Shown here: positions 1-12,140 of the stretch, in pieces
Layout: each line of letters starts with the position of its first letter
Numbering within the stretch: the first letter of the stretch is position 1
NCBI GenBank assembly: GCA_963693085.1
Contig: OY856410.1
Span: forward strand, 887,543,835-887,607,834
From: Alisma plantago-aquatica
Taxonomy: Eukaryota > Streptophyta > Magnoliopsida > Alismatales > Alismataceae
Direction of reading: 5' to 3'
DNA length: 64,000 bases
Position numbers and translations under genes: made by a program
The notes under the pieces: model-generated
The model's input: the letters and a program-made list of their open reading frames with translations, nothing else
What the model was told of the DNA's origin: nothing
Database searches by the model: none

Positions 1-702
1 CGTTTTACATCACCACAACTGGTTTCTAGGGTTAGAGTTTCCTATTCAATTTAATTAGGTTTATCCAACCCCTTTAGCTTAAAAAGGTATAGTGATTCCT
101 CATTTCATAATTCAATCATAGAGTTTCATGCTTACAAGCATAACCCAGAATTAGGGTTTAGTGTTCATATCATCACATTCCCCTAGATTAGGGTTTACTA
201 TTCACATTATAATGAATTAAGATCATACCATCATCATGTATGAGGATTAATTCCATTAATGCCCTCAAATTAGGGTTAAGATTCATTAACTATCATAATT
301 AGGGTTTTCATGATCTCACTATGAAGGATCATACCCTAATTAGATGTATTCATACATATTGGAAGTTTATTACTTGATTATCATTCATATAGGAAGTCTT
401 CTCTCTCCTCTTTCTATCAAATGATATTTGCATCACCCTTGATTAGGCTAAGTCAATTCAGCATTGACATCATGGGTTATATCATTACTATTGTGATCAT
501 TAGGTCTTACTCATCCAAAGCATACTAATCACTCTATCCCATCAAGAGTATCTTTATAATGATCACAACTGATAATAACATGCATTAATCAACTAATTAC
601 TTGGTCCCTTAATCACTTCAGGTACCTATGAGGTTTAGGTTAATCAACCACTAAACTATCTTGACCACTAAGGCATCAAATGATCTTGACCTTCATAAAC
701 TT
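1..702. other. Unassigned AT-rich flank with dispersed AGGGTTT motifs
   Basis: No coding potential is visible. The stretch contains scattered TTAGGGTTT-like heptamers (near 30, 150, 190, 270 and 300), not in tandem, so it is not a telomere tract. It leads directly into the palindrome array and may be the outer part of the same LTR U3, with the window edge cutting it. That link is an inference. Confidence 0.3.
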
Positions 703-2032
703 CAAACGGTCTTGCATACTAAACCCTCAAACGGTCTTGGACAGACGTTGAAACCATTTGGTGTTGAAGATCATTTGGTCTTGTTTGACTTTTGAAATCG
801 TTTGGTAAAGTGCACACTCAAGACCATTTGCCTAAGATGGGGTGAAGACCGTTTGGTCAAGTTTGACTTTGAAATCGCATGAACATAGCCGATCTTGAAA
901 CCGCATGGGAGCAAACGGTTTGGGATCGTTTGGTCCCAAACAGTCTTGAGACTATTTGGTCGCAAACGGTCTTGAGACCGTTTGGTCCAAACCACCTCAA
1001 AACCACAAGGACCAGAAAGTGTCTCAACCATTTCAATTGAGTTAGGGTTTCCAATGTTGAACCCCTCAATCGATCATGTACTTATTAGCCACTCATCAAT
1101 TGAGTTAATTAGGTCAACCCTTAACTTATTTTACACTCAATTGACCCTCAATGGATCATCAATTAGGACTTGGATCAATTGGATTAGGGTTGGAATTCGA
1201 TGACCCTTCAACATACTTCAATGTGAGTCTAATTAATTTGAAATCATTGAACCATCATTCAATTTGGTCATGACCTGACCCCAAACGGTCTTGGGATCAT
1301 TTGGATATCCTCCAAACATTCTAGAGACCGTTTTCCCAAGTCGACACCAAAAACTAACTCAACCAATAAAGGTTTGGTTCATTGGATTGATCACTAGGTC
1401 AACAATCAATTGTACTTCAATTGGTTACCTTTAGATCTTCAACCACATGACCATAGTCAACCCTAGACCTCAAAACGGTTTTGGGTGACCCCAAAATGGT
1501 CTTGGGATCATTTAGGTGACCTCCAAACGGTCTTGAGACTGTTTGCCCATTATTTCATCAAAAACCAAGTCATTCAATTAAGGTTTGAACCCTAGGTTTG
1601 GTCACCAAATCAACAATCGATTATTCATCAACTTGATATCATTGGGTCCTCAATTGGTCAACCCTACTTAACCATAGACCTCCAAATGGTCTTGGGTGAT
1701 CACCAAACGGTCTTGAGACCGTTTGGGTGATCCCCAAATGGTTTTGAAACCGTTTGGCCCACTCAACCCAAACTTCAACATAATTCAATTGTTGAAATCA
1801 GCAATTGACCCAATTAGGGTTTAGATGATTGATGGGCCTTCAACTGGTGATTCACTTGGAATTAATTGATGATTTTTGGTAGGTAATTATTCTACATTAT
1901 TCACAACAGTCCTCCAAATGGTCAACGCCTCCAAATGGTGTTGGACCATTTTCTTCCATGCGTTCTTGTGAAACCGTTTGCTTTCAAACAGTTTGAAACC
2001 GTTTGCTAAAGTTGGGAGACCATTTGTTAAAG
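703..2032. repeat. Array of imperfect palindromes built on CAAACGGTCT / AGACCGTTTG
   Basis: About twenty half-sites of the type CAAACGGTCTTG or CAAGACCGTTTGG occur in five clusters (703-994, 1281-1340, 1470-1550, 1680-1762, 1911-2032). Two full copies (963-984 and 1704-1725) have perfect 10-bp arms, CAAACGGTCT and AGACCGTTTG, around a 2-base centre. A third, at 1524-1545, has one mismatch. Spacer sequences between clusters are unrelated, so this is not a simple tandem satellite. The array lies just upstream of a TATA-like box, as in the copia LTR U3 at 11750-12140. It could be LTR regulatory sequence; the element type is unknown. Confidence 0.7.
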
Positions 2033-2199
2033 TAGATTCTTGGATAAACATAGGAATTAACATCATCATCTTATACCTCAATAACTGAGGCTGTTCTTCA
2101 TGGAAATGATAGCAAGAACACACAAAGGTGTCTAAAGAAGAAGTATAAGCAATAATTTTGGGAAAGAAGGTTGCATTAACAAAACTTAAGGGTTAGAGT

Positions 2200-2206
2200 T
2201 ATAAAA
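2200..2206 (+). promoter_or_regulatory. Possible TATA box downstream of the palindrome array
   Basis: TATAAAA followed by CCCGCCTC lies about 170 bp after the last palindrome. By analogy with LTRs elsewhere in the window it could be the promoter of an LTR whose U3 is the array. No second LTR copy is present to confirm this. Confidence 0.3.
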
Positions 2207-2517
2207 CCCGCCTCTAGGACTGATCCAAGGATCCAAGCTTCGTAGATTTAATGGTGGATGAAGATCCAATAGTTGTCTAAGATTCGTTCTTCAAGTTTTG
2301 GATGGAGAAGATGGCTAGAAAGAAGAATCGTGTGAAAAACATCAATAAACCAACCTTGTTTTATGGTTTCCACCATGAATTCGAGGAAGATGGTGATCAA
2401 AGCTTACCAAACAAGCTTGGTCGTCCTTCCTATGGTCCAGAGATCTTTCTTGGTCGGCCAAAGCAAGAATATAAGGAAAATAACTAAGGGAAACGATCCT
2501 TTGCTTTGTTGGAAAGA

Positions 2518-2548
<31 letters not shown>

Positions 2549-4672
2549 GGATATTTTCATGGAAAGTGAAAAGAAGAGGATTATCTCCTTTTATTTCCCA
2601 ACTAAAGCCACCAAAAATTCCTCCATCCTTTGGCCACGTTTCCACCTTCTATCCTCATGCAAAACTCCTCCATTATCCAAGGTTAAAATTGAAAAGAACT
2701 AACACCTTAAAGACAGATATAATAATGTCCACCTTTATTGGATATTACTTAATATATTATTATTTGTGAGTAATTTCCACTCCTACCATGATCATTCAAA
2801 TGAGGTGACCTTCTCATTTTATTTGCTCTACTTGATGCCAAGAAACATGAGAGATCCTTTAGAGGGTATAATTACATGTTGAACACTAGGTTTTGGGTAA
2901 ATTGCACTTTACACCAAAACTAGGTTTTAAAGCACAAGGATTGCTCTTCAAGCTATATCTTCATGCTCAAGCTTGTGGAATCCATATCACCACATAATAT
3001 ACATTCTTATGATGTCTCAACATCAGAGGAACATCTTAGCATGTGCAATTTGCAAGTTAACCTCTCAACTTGGGTAATTTTCACTATAGTTCATAATTAA
3101 CAAAACAATGTTGCAACATTATGCAAAAAGGACTGAAATTGAAATATAAGTTCCTCAAAAGCCTTAATTACATTTCAAAAGATAACCATAAGCATCTAAT
3201 CACATATTTAAGTAAAACACCTAGGGTTATTACATAACCCAGGTCAAGGATGTTACAATAATTCTCTATTATTAGGGTTATTGAGTTGGAAGGGAGAAGA
3301 AAATGGTGAATCTCTTGAAGTTTAATATGGATCAATGAGAATAGTTCATGGGCTACACTTTTAAGGTTTTTAAACCTTAAGTGAGTAGATACTTCCATGT
3401 AACAGTAGATTTCACTAAAATGGATTGAATCCACAAAAAAATCTGCAGCTCTTTCTATATGCAACAATAAACCCTGAATTTTTCATTCTTTTCTAGTTTC
3501 TCAAAGATGGTTTAGAATTGGATTGTTTCATAATGTGATGACAAAATGAAATCATATTACAAATGGATACAAATAATTTAAAATAGAATTCCTAAAGTAT
3601 TGTAGAAATTAGAAGGATATATGGAAACCTAGGGTTTCTAGCTATATCTAAATTTACAAAATATAGCTGGCTAAAGAACATTGTTGATCTGAATCTTATG
3701 GTATATTCTTCGATTGTTTGATTAGAATCTTTTAGTACAGATACATCAAATATTATCTACTTATCTAAGTGAAGTTATTACTTTGTTCTTGTATCTAATT
3801 AGAGAGGGTAAAACCATAGTTGAGTGAAAATGTGAGAATTTTATGAATACACAGAATGAAATTTGATACAAAAGATTCTTTTAAAAAATTCCTTTTATAT
3901 TTTAAGAGTATTCTTGATGCATGATAATTCCATGAATGCTATTAAAAACCCTTGGTCATTTTTGTACGGGGATTTCATATACATGTTCAGTTGTATGTAA
4001 GATAGTAAATAACCTTTTTACCAGTTAAAGATTATCATGTAATTTCTGTGAGTGATATGGAAACCAAAATTTAGTTTCATATAAGGATTTCATATACAAG
4101 TTCATTCATATGTGAGATAATAGAAATAGTTTTCTTATCAATTTGATTTTATGCTATAGTGGTTTCTTGTATGCAAGTCATGTTAAATGTGCATGAGACA
4201 AATGAAACCCTAAGTATATGGTATCTATCTAATCGAGTATTGTATTCAAATACTTCTCATAATGATAAGCGGAGTAGCTCAGACGATAGTATAGACTATA
4301 GAAAAACTATGAAAATAACTTAATACAAGGTTAAATTAGGAAATACTAGTTATATGATTGTATAGTGAAATTAAAGAGTGAATTAGACATTAGATGCCCT
4401 AAACACCATAGATTTCCTATAGAGGTCTGCAACACATTGGTTAAAATGGCTTACCCACTAGAAGTGTCTAAGAGAGGAAGTCAGAGCATAAAAGAGGGGT
4501 ATAGGATTCTAGGCCCAGTGTGGAAGGAATATTTAAAACATTGATATATCCAAAATTAATCAGAGATCCCAGTAATACTCATTTCATTTTAATATTTAGT
4601 AAGGTGCCCAGTATTTAGTGGAGATCTTAGTGCTACCCAGTTTAATTACTACTCAGTGAGTCAACCCTTATG
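2207..4672. other. Unassigned AT-rich sequence
   Basis: Only short frames without recognisable domains are present (the longest is 99 codons at 3168-3467, minus strand). The first few hundred bases may be the transcribed part of the LTR suggested by the palindrome array and TATA box. I see no RNA gene and no terminal repeats. Confidence 0.3.
2521..2547. repeat. (AT)n microsatellite
   Basis: Uninterrupted AT dinucleotides of about 13 units. Confidence 0.95.
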
Positions 4673-5403
4673 GAACCTATAACGCCCCTCCAAGCACATA
4701 CATGACAGCGAAAGAAAACCTCGTGTTGTCCATAACATGGGTAGCTCAGTTTGGAGGAACGTCACAAAACATGATACTCAAAAGCAATTAGATAAATGAA
4801 ACATCATGCATTCAACTCAAAATATAGATTCATACATTGTCCATGGAAGGGAAAGACATAACTATATCATCTGATATCAAAACCTAATACATGTAGGTTG
4901 AGAAAAACTAAAGCATAAATTGTCTTATCTTGATCTCAAGTCTAATACATATAAACTAAGCACATCTAAAACATGGAAAGGTAACTAAACTAAAGGATCT
5001 ACTAAGTGGTAGATGACACCCCACCAAGATAAGGTATTCCTTGAGTCAGCTACCCTTGAAGGCTCACGTCACTTCCCTCTTACTCCTTGATCTAGGGATA
5101 TCTCGTCCCACAGCCATGCGAAAGAAAGCATCAACATTAGTAAGCGGAATTATGCATGTTATAAGAACTGAGAATAAACATATACTTGAACTGAAATAAA
5201 CTTGACATAACTTGACATTACGAATTCTCATTACACATTAACCTTCATTATATCAATGAATTAAGAACATTATTATATGCATTCTCTCCTCACTGCCCAC
5301 ATGGGGCACATCATGCTCGGAAAGCCCATCATTGCTAGGAAGCCCATAATGACCATAAAGGTCCATCATTTTGAGAAACATATAATGAGTTACTTAATTC
5401 TCT

Positions 5404-5551
5404 TATCTTAACATTAACATCATTGTTCTTATCTTGCCATCAATGTAAATTGTCCTCATCCAATAATTGCCATCCAGTGAAAGTAACATTAACATTAACA
5501 TCATTGTTCTTATCTTAACATTAACATCATTGTTCTTATCTTGCCATCCAG
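5404..5551. repeat. Scrambled junction with duplicated filler at the truncated copia end
   Basis: The segment TTGCCATCCAGTGAAAG occurs at about 5466 and again at 5541, and the phrase ATTAACATCATTGTTCTTATC occurs three times between about 5411 and 5541. The copia LTR sequence resumes only at 5549. This is a local patchwork of direct copies at the point where the LTR is cut, as expected of templated filler at a repaired break. Confidence 0.65.
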
Positions 5552-6510
5552 TGAAAGTCCATAACACTTATGACTTCACAAGCAAAGAACGGTGCCTAGT
5601 CACACATCAGTGCTACCCAAGTGAAAGTAGAAAGTTGGAGAACAACCTTCATCCTACAATCCGTGAATGGTGTTACAGTGAATGTATAATTCCTTTGTCA
5701 CTGATATCTCGAATGAACTCGAGGCATGGAACAGTCATCCTGTCAATGTTCATTCACTTTCTTGATCTCAGAGTAGATTGGAAGAGATATGCATGACATC
5801 AATATCACATATTGATTCACACATGCGTGCATGCCTTTCTCAATCCTACTCATCAAGTGGCCATAGATATCAAACTCACTCAGGAGGGACAAATCCCATA
5901 TCTATCACTCACCCCTCAAAAGCCCCATGTGTCAAAGCCACCCAATCATCACCTTTATAACAACCCATGTTTTAGGACTGCGTTTGATGATGTCAAAGTG
6001 TGCCCAACGACATGTGTTGAGTGTAGTGATTTTAGGTCTAAGAATCACACTCACCACCATCACTGTGAGTACTGACTGTGACTACCATGCCATGGTTCCG
6101 TGTGTCAAACTAACGGTGGGTCTGTCCCGTACACTTGTTCTCTAACAAGTACCTATGTGTTTGGTTTGATATCTCTATATCATGACTAATGAGATTCTGT
6201 CATCAACCAACACCACAATCTAGTCTTGTGTGTCATTGTTGTCTATCTACCTTCCACAATGACATCCGACTAGGGACATAACAAGAATGTACAAACTCTT
6301 AACATCCATATGATCTCATCGTTCAGGTCCTCAACCTGAAAGCATACGTCATTGAGTATTGTAATTCTTTAGACATTCAATATGTTCTATCACTATCTCA
6401 TATGACTGAACCAGAAAGAATTGGAAGCTTGCCTTTGATGTTTATCAAATCAATCTCAATGTATCCGACCAATCATCCCATGATTGTCTCTCAGGGCATA
6501 CATACCAACG
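5549..6510 (-). repeat. Truncated 3' LTR of the copia element
   Basis: It corresponds base for base in length to 12366-13327. The minus strand begins CGTTGGTATGTATGCC (the intact copy begins TGTTGGTATG) and breaks off after TTTCACTG, where the 5' LTR continues for another 1279 bp. Open frames of 60-109 codons in it are matched by frames in the other LTR and are not genes. Confidence 0.85.
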
Positions 6511-6523
6511 GACTCCCACTTGC
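6511..6523 (-). other. Polypurine tract of the copia element
   Basis: The minus strand reads GCAAGTGGGAGTC directly before the LTR start. This is the position and composition of the plus-strand primer of copia elements. Confidence 0.65.
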
Positions 6524-7860
6524 ACTGCGAGCCAATCACCATTGAATCATATTCATAGTGATCTTCAAACATGTCACACATGTTACTATGCTCTAGTGCC
6601 AACATAGTGAGTAATGGCAACACCTTGCCAAAGTCAGTATAAATTGCATGTCTCACATCTCTTCGTTGTACGTCACACGTATGAGATGGAGTTGATGTAA
6701 TATGTGATCTAGTATTCCTTTGCTAACATTTAGCCACATTGCATGATCAAGGATTCCATACTTGTCATCAATGAGTGGAATATCTATAAGTTCATCTCAT
6801 GAACTTTCAGATCCATATAGTATCTACTATTGTTCTCTAACGCATAGATACTCAGCATTTCCTTTTAAATGATTTTATTGGAACATTTCCAATTATCAAC
6901 AAACTTTCACCTTTATACATCATATGTATATTTTGCGATTAATTTTCTGTCCTTTCAGAAGTTCGCATCAATGTAACCTTTTACATCAAACTCTTCCTTA
7001 TCTCCATAGAACTAGTACTTCTCAAGTACTTATCAAGTTCTTATGGTATTCCAGTAACCCTTACTGGAAGTAGACAGACATCCACTCGTTATGTCCCACA
7101 TGCGAGTTATCAGGATGAGCACATCATATTGTCATGTCGTACATACAAGATGATGAATGCATTTTATTCTTGCCATGTCCATACATGCAAGATAATGGGA
7201 TGATTACATACATGATAGATCCATATCTATTCTCAGTGTTCCCATTCCTCATAAGAATTGGACACTTGGCCTTGGGATACTAACTCCATGTAACATGGAC
7301 AAGTTTTCTCCCACTGAATCTGTGCATACTGAACACTTCAGTACAGATTGCCAATGTATGCTCTCCTTTTTCAGGTCAAGAGATTTTCGAGAACTATCCC
7401 TATAGATCTCTATTCCTATCACATAGGAAACATCTCTATCTTCCTTAAAGATAATTTCCACTTTTGTATTTCCATTTTAGAACATTTCCATTTCACATCA
7501 ACATGTGAAATGTGAACACGCTCCCACTAAATCACAGATCCCTTCTTTATCTTTGACATATCAGTCAAACTCTTTGACTATATCATCAAAGTAAAGATCC
7601 GATTCTTGAGTTGCTTGTATTGAATCAATCACATTGATTAGTCCATTGTAACTTATAGACTTCATTTGCACTAGTGGATTCATAAACCTTACAGGTTGTG
7701 TCACGTACACATCCTTGTTTTATTCCTCACAGGAATGCGGTTTTAGTATCCATATGCCAAATGTCTTAGTCATTAAGTTGCAATCAACAAGCATCATCCT
7801 TCTCAAAATGTTATCCATGTATCTTAACACTTAAGATTCATTTGCACTTATGGATTTCAT
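6524..7860 (-). pseudogene. Copia reverse transcriptase and RNase H remnant
   Basis: Minus-strand reading in several frames recovers fragments typical of the copia pol C-terminus. Near 7740 a stretch reads like the MDVKTAFLNG motif of RT (seen as MDTKTAFL). Around 7400-7430 is SYVIGIEIYRD, matching the conserved block after the RT active site, followed at 7300 by a PMSHGI-like segment (seen as SMLHGVSIP). Near 7215 is GSIMYV, matching GSIMYA. From about 7010 to 6840 a fragment reads like the VKGYIDASF and EAEY blocks of RNase H. The YVDD box itself cannot be read. Many stop codons and frameshifts make it non-functional. The order RT then RNase H then polypurine tract is that of an intact element. 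Confidence 0.7.
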
Positions 7861-8911
7861 CCAATGGGTGCTACCATCAAGGTCATACCTTATGGTTCAC
7901 ATGGATGTCATTTAGGATGTAATGGTCATAAACCATAACTAAAAATTCGGTTCCTCATATTCATCTAGATAGTTGACTCATCACATGAACAACTCATCAC
8001 ATAGATAATTGAGGTGTATCTATCAAGGATATAAGAACTCTCAACCCTTGTGATTCTTAATTCCTTTGTTAGTGTGGGGTATTCTTTTATTAAGAAGAAT
8101 TCAGTTATTCGATAATCATTCTCTAACTCCTTAGAGTATGATTCCTTCTTGATTTAGACATCACCATGCCTTAATCATGAGTTCACTATGATACATTATC
8201 ATAATCACTCATAAGGATCTCAAACATTTGGTCTAAGTAACACTTTACCAAATTTGCACTTCATCTATGATAATCTTGAACACTTCAAGATATTCATATT
8301 GGTATTTCTCTAAACACCATTAGAAGTATTAGCATCCATCCCACTAGGTATGTAAATACATCACATGCATTATACCTAATACGGTAATCATTCTCCCACT
8401 ACCATTAGTAAAGATTGATTAATCATGTCCAAGATATTCATGTCCCTTAATGGTTCTCTAACCAAAAGAGTCTAGATCTATCCATCATATGGAAACTAGA
8501 AATGAATTTCTCATGATTGATGCTAATTTGATTGTTTGAGTTATCTATAACTTTTAGGTATCATTTTATCTTATGCATATCAAATATCACAAGATAAACA
8601 AGGCATTGCCACAAAGATCATATCTTTAAGATTGAAAACTCAACTTTATTACTTGCCATCATTGTCATACAATATGCAAAAATAAAGTGTTTCTATCTAT
8701 TGGCAAAAATGAAATAGCAGTTCATAACTGTATTACATGCCTTATTGGCTGAAAATAAACTAAAGTACTCCTATCTATGGCGGAAACACTTGCCCCAATT
8801 ATGAGTGATTTACACTTTACATCTTGGTATCATATACCTCAAAAGTGTTATAAGTTTACTTTCATGACACCTTTAAGTAGAGACTTCAGTCGCCTCCTTC
8901 TTCTTTTGTTC
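7861..8911 (-). other. Eroded pol interior of the copia element
   Basis: This lies between gag and RT where protease and integrase should be. About 1 kb remains where an intact relative has well over 2 kb, and I cannot read a protease DSG motif or an integrase zinc finger in any minus frame. Deletion plus point decay is the simplest explanation. Confidence 0.5.
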
Positions 8912-9727
8912 TTACAGATAGAGAGGACAATTCCTTTTCCAATGTCCTGGCTTTTGACAATGGTGGCAATTTCCTTTCTTGGTCACGCCTCCCTTGGCCT
9001 TGAGAGCTGAAGATGGCTTGGACTCTTGGCTAGTATTAGAACCTTTCTTAGCTTTGCCCTTGCCCTTGCGCTTGGACTTGCCTTTCTTGCTCGTGATCAC
9101 CATCACAACCTTAGGCTTGTCCTTCTTCATCTGTATCTCGGTTGTCCTCAACATGCCCAACAACTCTGACAGTGGCCTATCAAAGTTGTTCATGTTGTAG
9201 TTCATCCCAAACTGACTGTATGATTCTGGCAATGATTGCAGTATCACGTCAGTAGCCAACTCTTGGCTCAGTGGAAATCCCAGTCTCTGCAGGTTCTCCA
9301 CATACCCAATCATCTTGAGTGTGTGAGGACCAATTGGATCTCCTTCTGTCATGACGCACTTGAACAGCGCCCTAGAAATATTGTATCTCTCTTGCCATGC
9401 CTGATCTTCATACATGTTCCTGAGATGCTGAATCATCTCAATGACACCCATGTTCTCATGCTGTCTCTGCAACTCATGGTTCATGGAACATAACATCAAG
9501 CACTTTGCATCAATGGCATCATCCAAATGCTTCTTGTAAGCATCTCTTTCTGCCTTTGGTGCATTAGGAGCAGGTTCCTCTGGAATTGGAGTATCCAGGA
9601 CATAGAGCTTTCACTCTTGAGTGAGAAAAATTCTCAATGTCCGATACCAGTCGTGGAAGTTTGTCCCATTTAGCTTGTCCTTGTCAAGGACCGATCGCAA
9701 AGAAAAGTTGTTGTTGTTTGTTGCCAT
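8912..9727 (-). pseudogene. Copia gag with CCHC zinc knuckle, interrupted by one stop
   Basis: Gag is the nucleocapsid/capsid protein that packages element RNA. The start codon at 9727 opens with MATNNNNFSLRSVL and continues into KLNGTNFHDWYRTLRIFL, the usual N-terminus of plant copia gag. Codon 39 (9611-9613) is TGA; the frame is otherwise open for 232 more codons. The central part has the block GPHTLKMIGYVENLQRLGFP and then LPESYSQF, both typical. A lysine-rich stretch precedes a zinc knuckle at 8927-8968, C-HH-C-QKPG-H-WKRN-C, with all four ligands intact. A TAA follows PLYL where relatives usually read on into protease, so it is probably a second premature stop. The first TGA may be a deaminated CGA. 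It is well preserved compared with the pol behind it. Confidence 0.85.
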
Positions 9728-11070
9728 TTGAACTACAAAAGGAAATATGCAATTTTAGTCCAAAAACTCATTTTTGACTTATTTGATTGATTTGAAAAAT
9801 TGACGATATAATTAGGCCTTTAATTAATTATCGCTCCCACTATTTTACTTCAAATTGATAGCCCTCACCATCAATTCGGAAGATTGCAGCATACAACCTT
9901 CTAGTGGGCAAGATCCTGAAATCCTCTAAGCCATGGACCATCTAGGGCTGTCACCCACAACATAGATCTCTCAGGTAGGCAACTTTTGCCAATTGCATCA
10001 TATGCAACTCTTGATGAGATGTCATATGCAACTCCTTGCCATGATCATCTCCATGCCTCAAGGTACTAGATCCCATCTAGATCACCTTGTTAAGTCCAAC
10101 CCAAAGCAAACACGATGAATATGCACCCTGCTAGGGCAGACCCACACATTCATCCTTCACGCTTCCATGAGATAGACGGTGCACCACACTAGGGCATGCC
10201 CACACTTGGTCGATCAAGCTTTTCACGTGTGTCGCATTTGGAAGGCATATAAAACTTAATATTTTAATGAGGGGTTTGGTTTTTATATACATATACATAT
10301 CCAATAACCACAATACATAGTACGTATCATATACATGCTATATCCCACAGAAAACATGCGCAAACAACAAAAGCGATGATTATGGCCATCCTAATGTGAT
10401 TCCTCAAGCCAAGAGGAATCATGGTCATCTAGGTCTACATCACATGCAACCTGTACAAGATGAACATCTGTGCCTTGCCATCTGAGTTGATCAACTCATC
10501 ATATGAATGATCTGCTCTCTCTGGCCGGTCGTCTGGGTGCCACCAGCCGATCGGTTGGCTCCTCCAACCGATCGGTTTGCCTGGTCGTCGTGCATCTCTT
10601 CATGGCTGCCACCCGCTTGTCTCACTACTCGAATCGGTCATCAACCGATCGGTTCACTCCTTGAACCGATCGTCTGGAACGTCAACCGATCAGTTCACTC
10701 CTTGAACCGATCGTTTCAGCTGTCGTCTCGATGTCCGCCTTTCTTTGACATAACAGGAAATAAAATCTATCCTAATTTTACATTGCTTAAAAGGGAAACC
10801 CCGAGTTACATTCGGGGGGGGGGAGAGAAAAGGTAGGAAAGAATCTCAAATTATTTCGAGTTACATCAGGAATAGGAGAAGGAAGATCGGTGCGCAGACC
10901 GAGATGCAAGCAACCACACACAACCAATCACATATAGGGTTTATAGGCCATAACCATGCTATACATCCACCACAAAACTCGTTTAAGGGCGACGCGTATC
11001 GAGTGCATTAAATAAAGGCAACAAACCAAAATTGATCATATCGATATTCCTAAAATATAGAGCAGTTGAC
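9728..11070 (-). other. Untranslated leader of the copia element
   Basis: About 1.3 kb lies between primer site and gag start. It has no coding signal, holds a cluster of AACCGATCGGTT-type palindromes at 10541-10721 and a run of ten G at 10814-10823 (plus strand). Long leaders carry packaging and dimerisation signals in related elements; whether these motifs do so here is unknown. Confidence 0.6.
10541..10721. repeat. AACCGATCGGTT palindrome cluster in the copia leader
   Basis: At least six copies of AACCGATCGGTT or one- to three-base variants lie in 180 bp, several in the context TTCACTCCTTGAACCGATC. The same motif is repeated in the U3 of the 5' LTR of this element. Confidence 0.8.
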
Positions 11071-11085
11071 GTGGCTCTGATACCA
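11071..11085 (-). other. Primer-binding site, tRNA-Met
   Basis: The minus strand reads TGGTATCAGAGCCAC, one base after the LTR end (CCAACA, then G). It matches the complement of the 3' end of plant initiator tRNA-Met, the common primer of plant copia elements. Confidence 0.9.
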
Positions 11086-11639
11086 CTGTTGGGTTTTAGG
11101 GGAGACAGAGAAGGCAGTGGAAACAAAAATTTCTCCCCCAAACCCGGAACAAGGAAACGCGTCAACGTCTATATAATAGGAAATGATGGTTTGTGGAATC
11201 ATACCTTGTCCCAAGGCTTGCTTGTCAACAATACCTCGCACTATGCGCGGTCTTCAACTCCGGTCTTGGACGGCATTTGTGCAGCTCCTGGTCGCACCGG
11301 GACAGACGACTCCTCCTCCTATCAGACTGTCATATGACAGTTGTCCTCCTGAGCGGCAGTGACCTCCCGCCTCTGAAGTAGTCCACACGGACCACCTGGA
11401 ACTCCACACTCCTTGTCCCACAAGGAAGTGGAAGGAGTCGCACCCTCCTGTTGACATACTAGTCACCAACACACTCTCCTGCTGCCAGTTGCAATTGCAG
11501 TTGTCCTTCCCTTACTACACCTCCCTTTGCGGGAAGCACTTGCTCGGGCTCTCTCTCGGTTACCAAAACCAGAGAGAATGACAACTTTGCAGAGCAACTG
11601 GTTGCACTGAGTTGTACTTTGAGAAGCCCCCAATACCCC

Positions 11640-11649
11640 TATATATAGG
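11640..11649 (-). promoter_or_regulatory. TATA box of the copia 5' LTR
   Basis: CTATATATAG lies between GC-richer sequences, with the expected start of transcription about 30 bp toward lower coordinates (near 11610). Confidence 0.6.
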
Positions 11650-11750
11650 AGGGTCATGGGATATGGTTCTCCATCCCGGGCAATGCGGGACTAAAAGCAG
11701 GAGTAGAAGGGTTCGAGATTTTCCACAAAAAGCAACCAACTCGCAACCTG

Positions 11751-12140
11751 AACCGATCGGTTCACAAGTGAACCAGTCGGTTGGGGACCTGAACCGGTCG
11801 GTTCACTGCTGAACCGATCATTTGGGACCCTTGAACCGATCAGTTCACTCCTGAACCGGTCGGTTGGGGTTCCAGGTCGGTTCCTGATTGACTTTCCTTC
11901 TTTTGTTTCTAATTGGTATCGAATACCAATCCTATTCCCAATCAAATTGGGAAATTGAAACACAAGGAAAATTCTCACCAATCCTACTTTCCCAAGTTGC
12001 TCGGTTGTACCAGTTGAATCAATTGTTTCAACACTTGAAGCAATCGGTTCACCCTGGGCTTGAGCCGATCGGCTCAACACTTGAGCCGACCGGTTCAACG
12101 ACCTCATCTGACCGGTTCAACCCTTGAACCGATCGATTCG
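11751..12140. repeat. AACCGATCGGTT palindrome clusters in the copia U3
   Basis: Two groups, 11751-11882 and 12028-12140, contain about a dozen copies of GAACCGATCGGTTC and variants (GAACCGGTCGGTTC, GAGCCGATCGGCTC). Paired base changes keep several variants palindromic. The clusters lie about 100-500 bp upstream of the TATA box. Confidence 0.8.

Noticed and set aside
1..400. Telomere-like TTTAGGG heptamers
   Set aside because: They are scattered singly with unrelated spacers, not in tandem; AT-rich plant DNA contains many by chance.
5467..6145. Histidine- and serine-rich frames, repeated at 12362-12962, as a duplicated gene pair
   Set aside because: Both sets lie inside the two LTRs of one copia element and run antisense to it; their similarity is LTR identity.
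11254..11657. Short minus-strand frames at 11254-11472 and 11463-11657 as copia leader peptides
   Set aside because: They lie in R/U5 of the LTR, have no conserved start and do not connect to gag.
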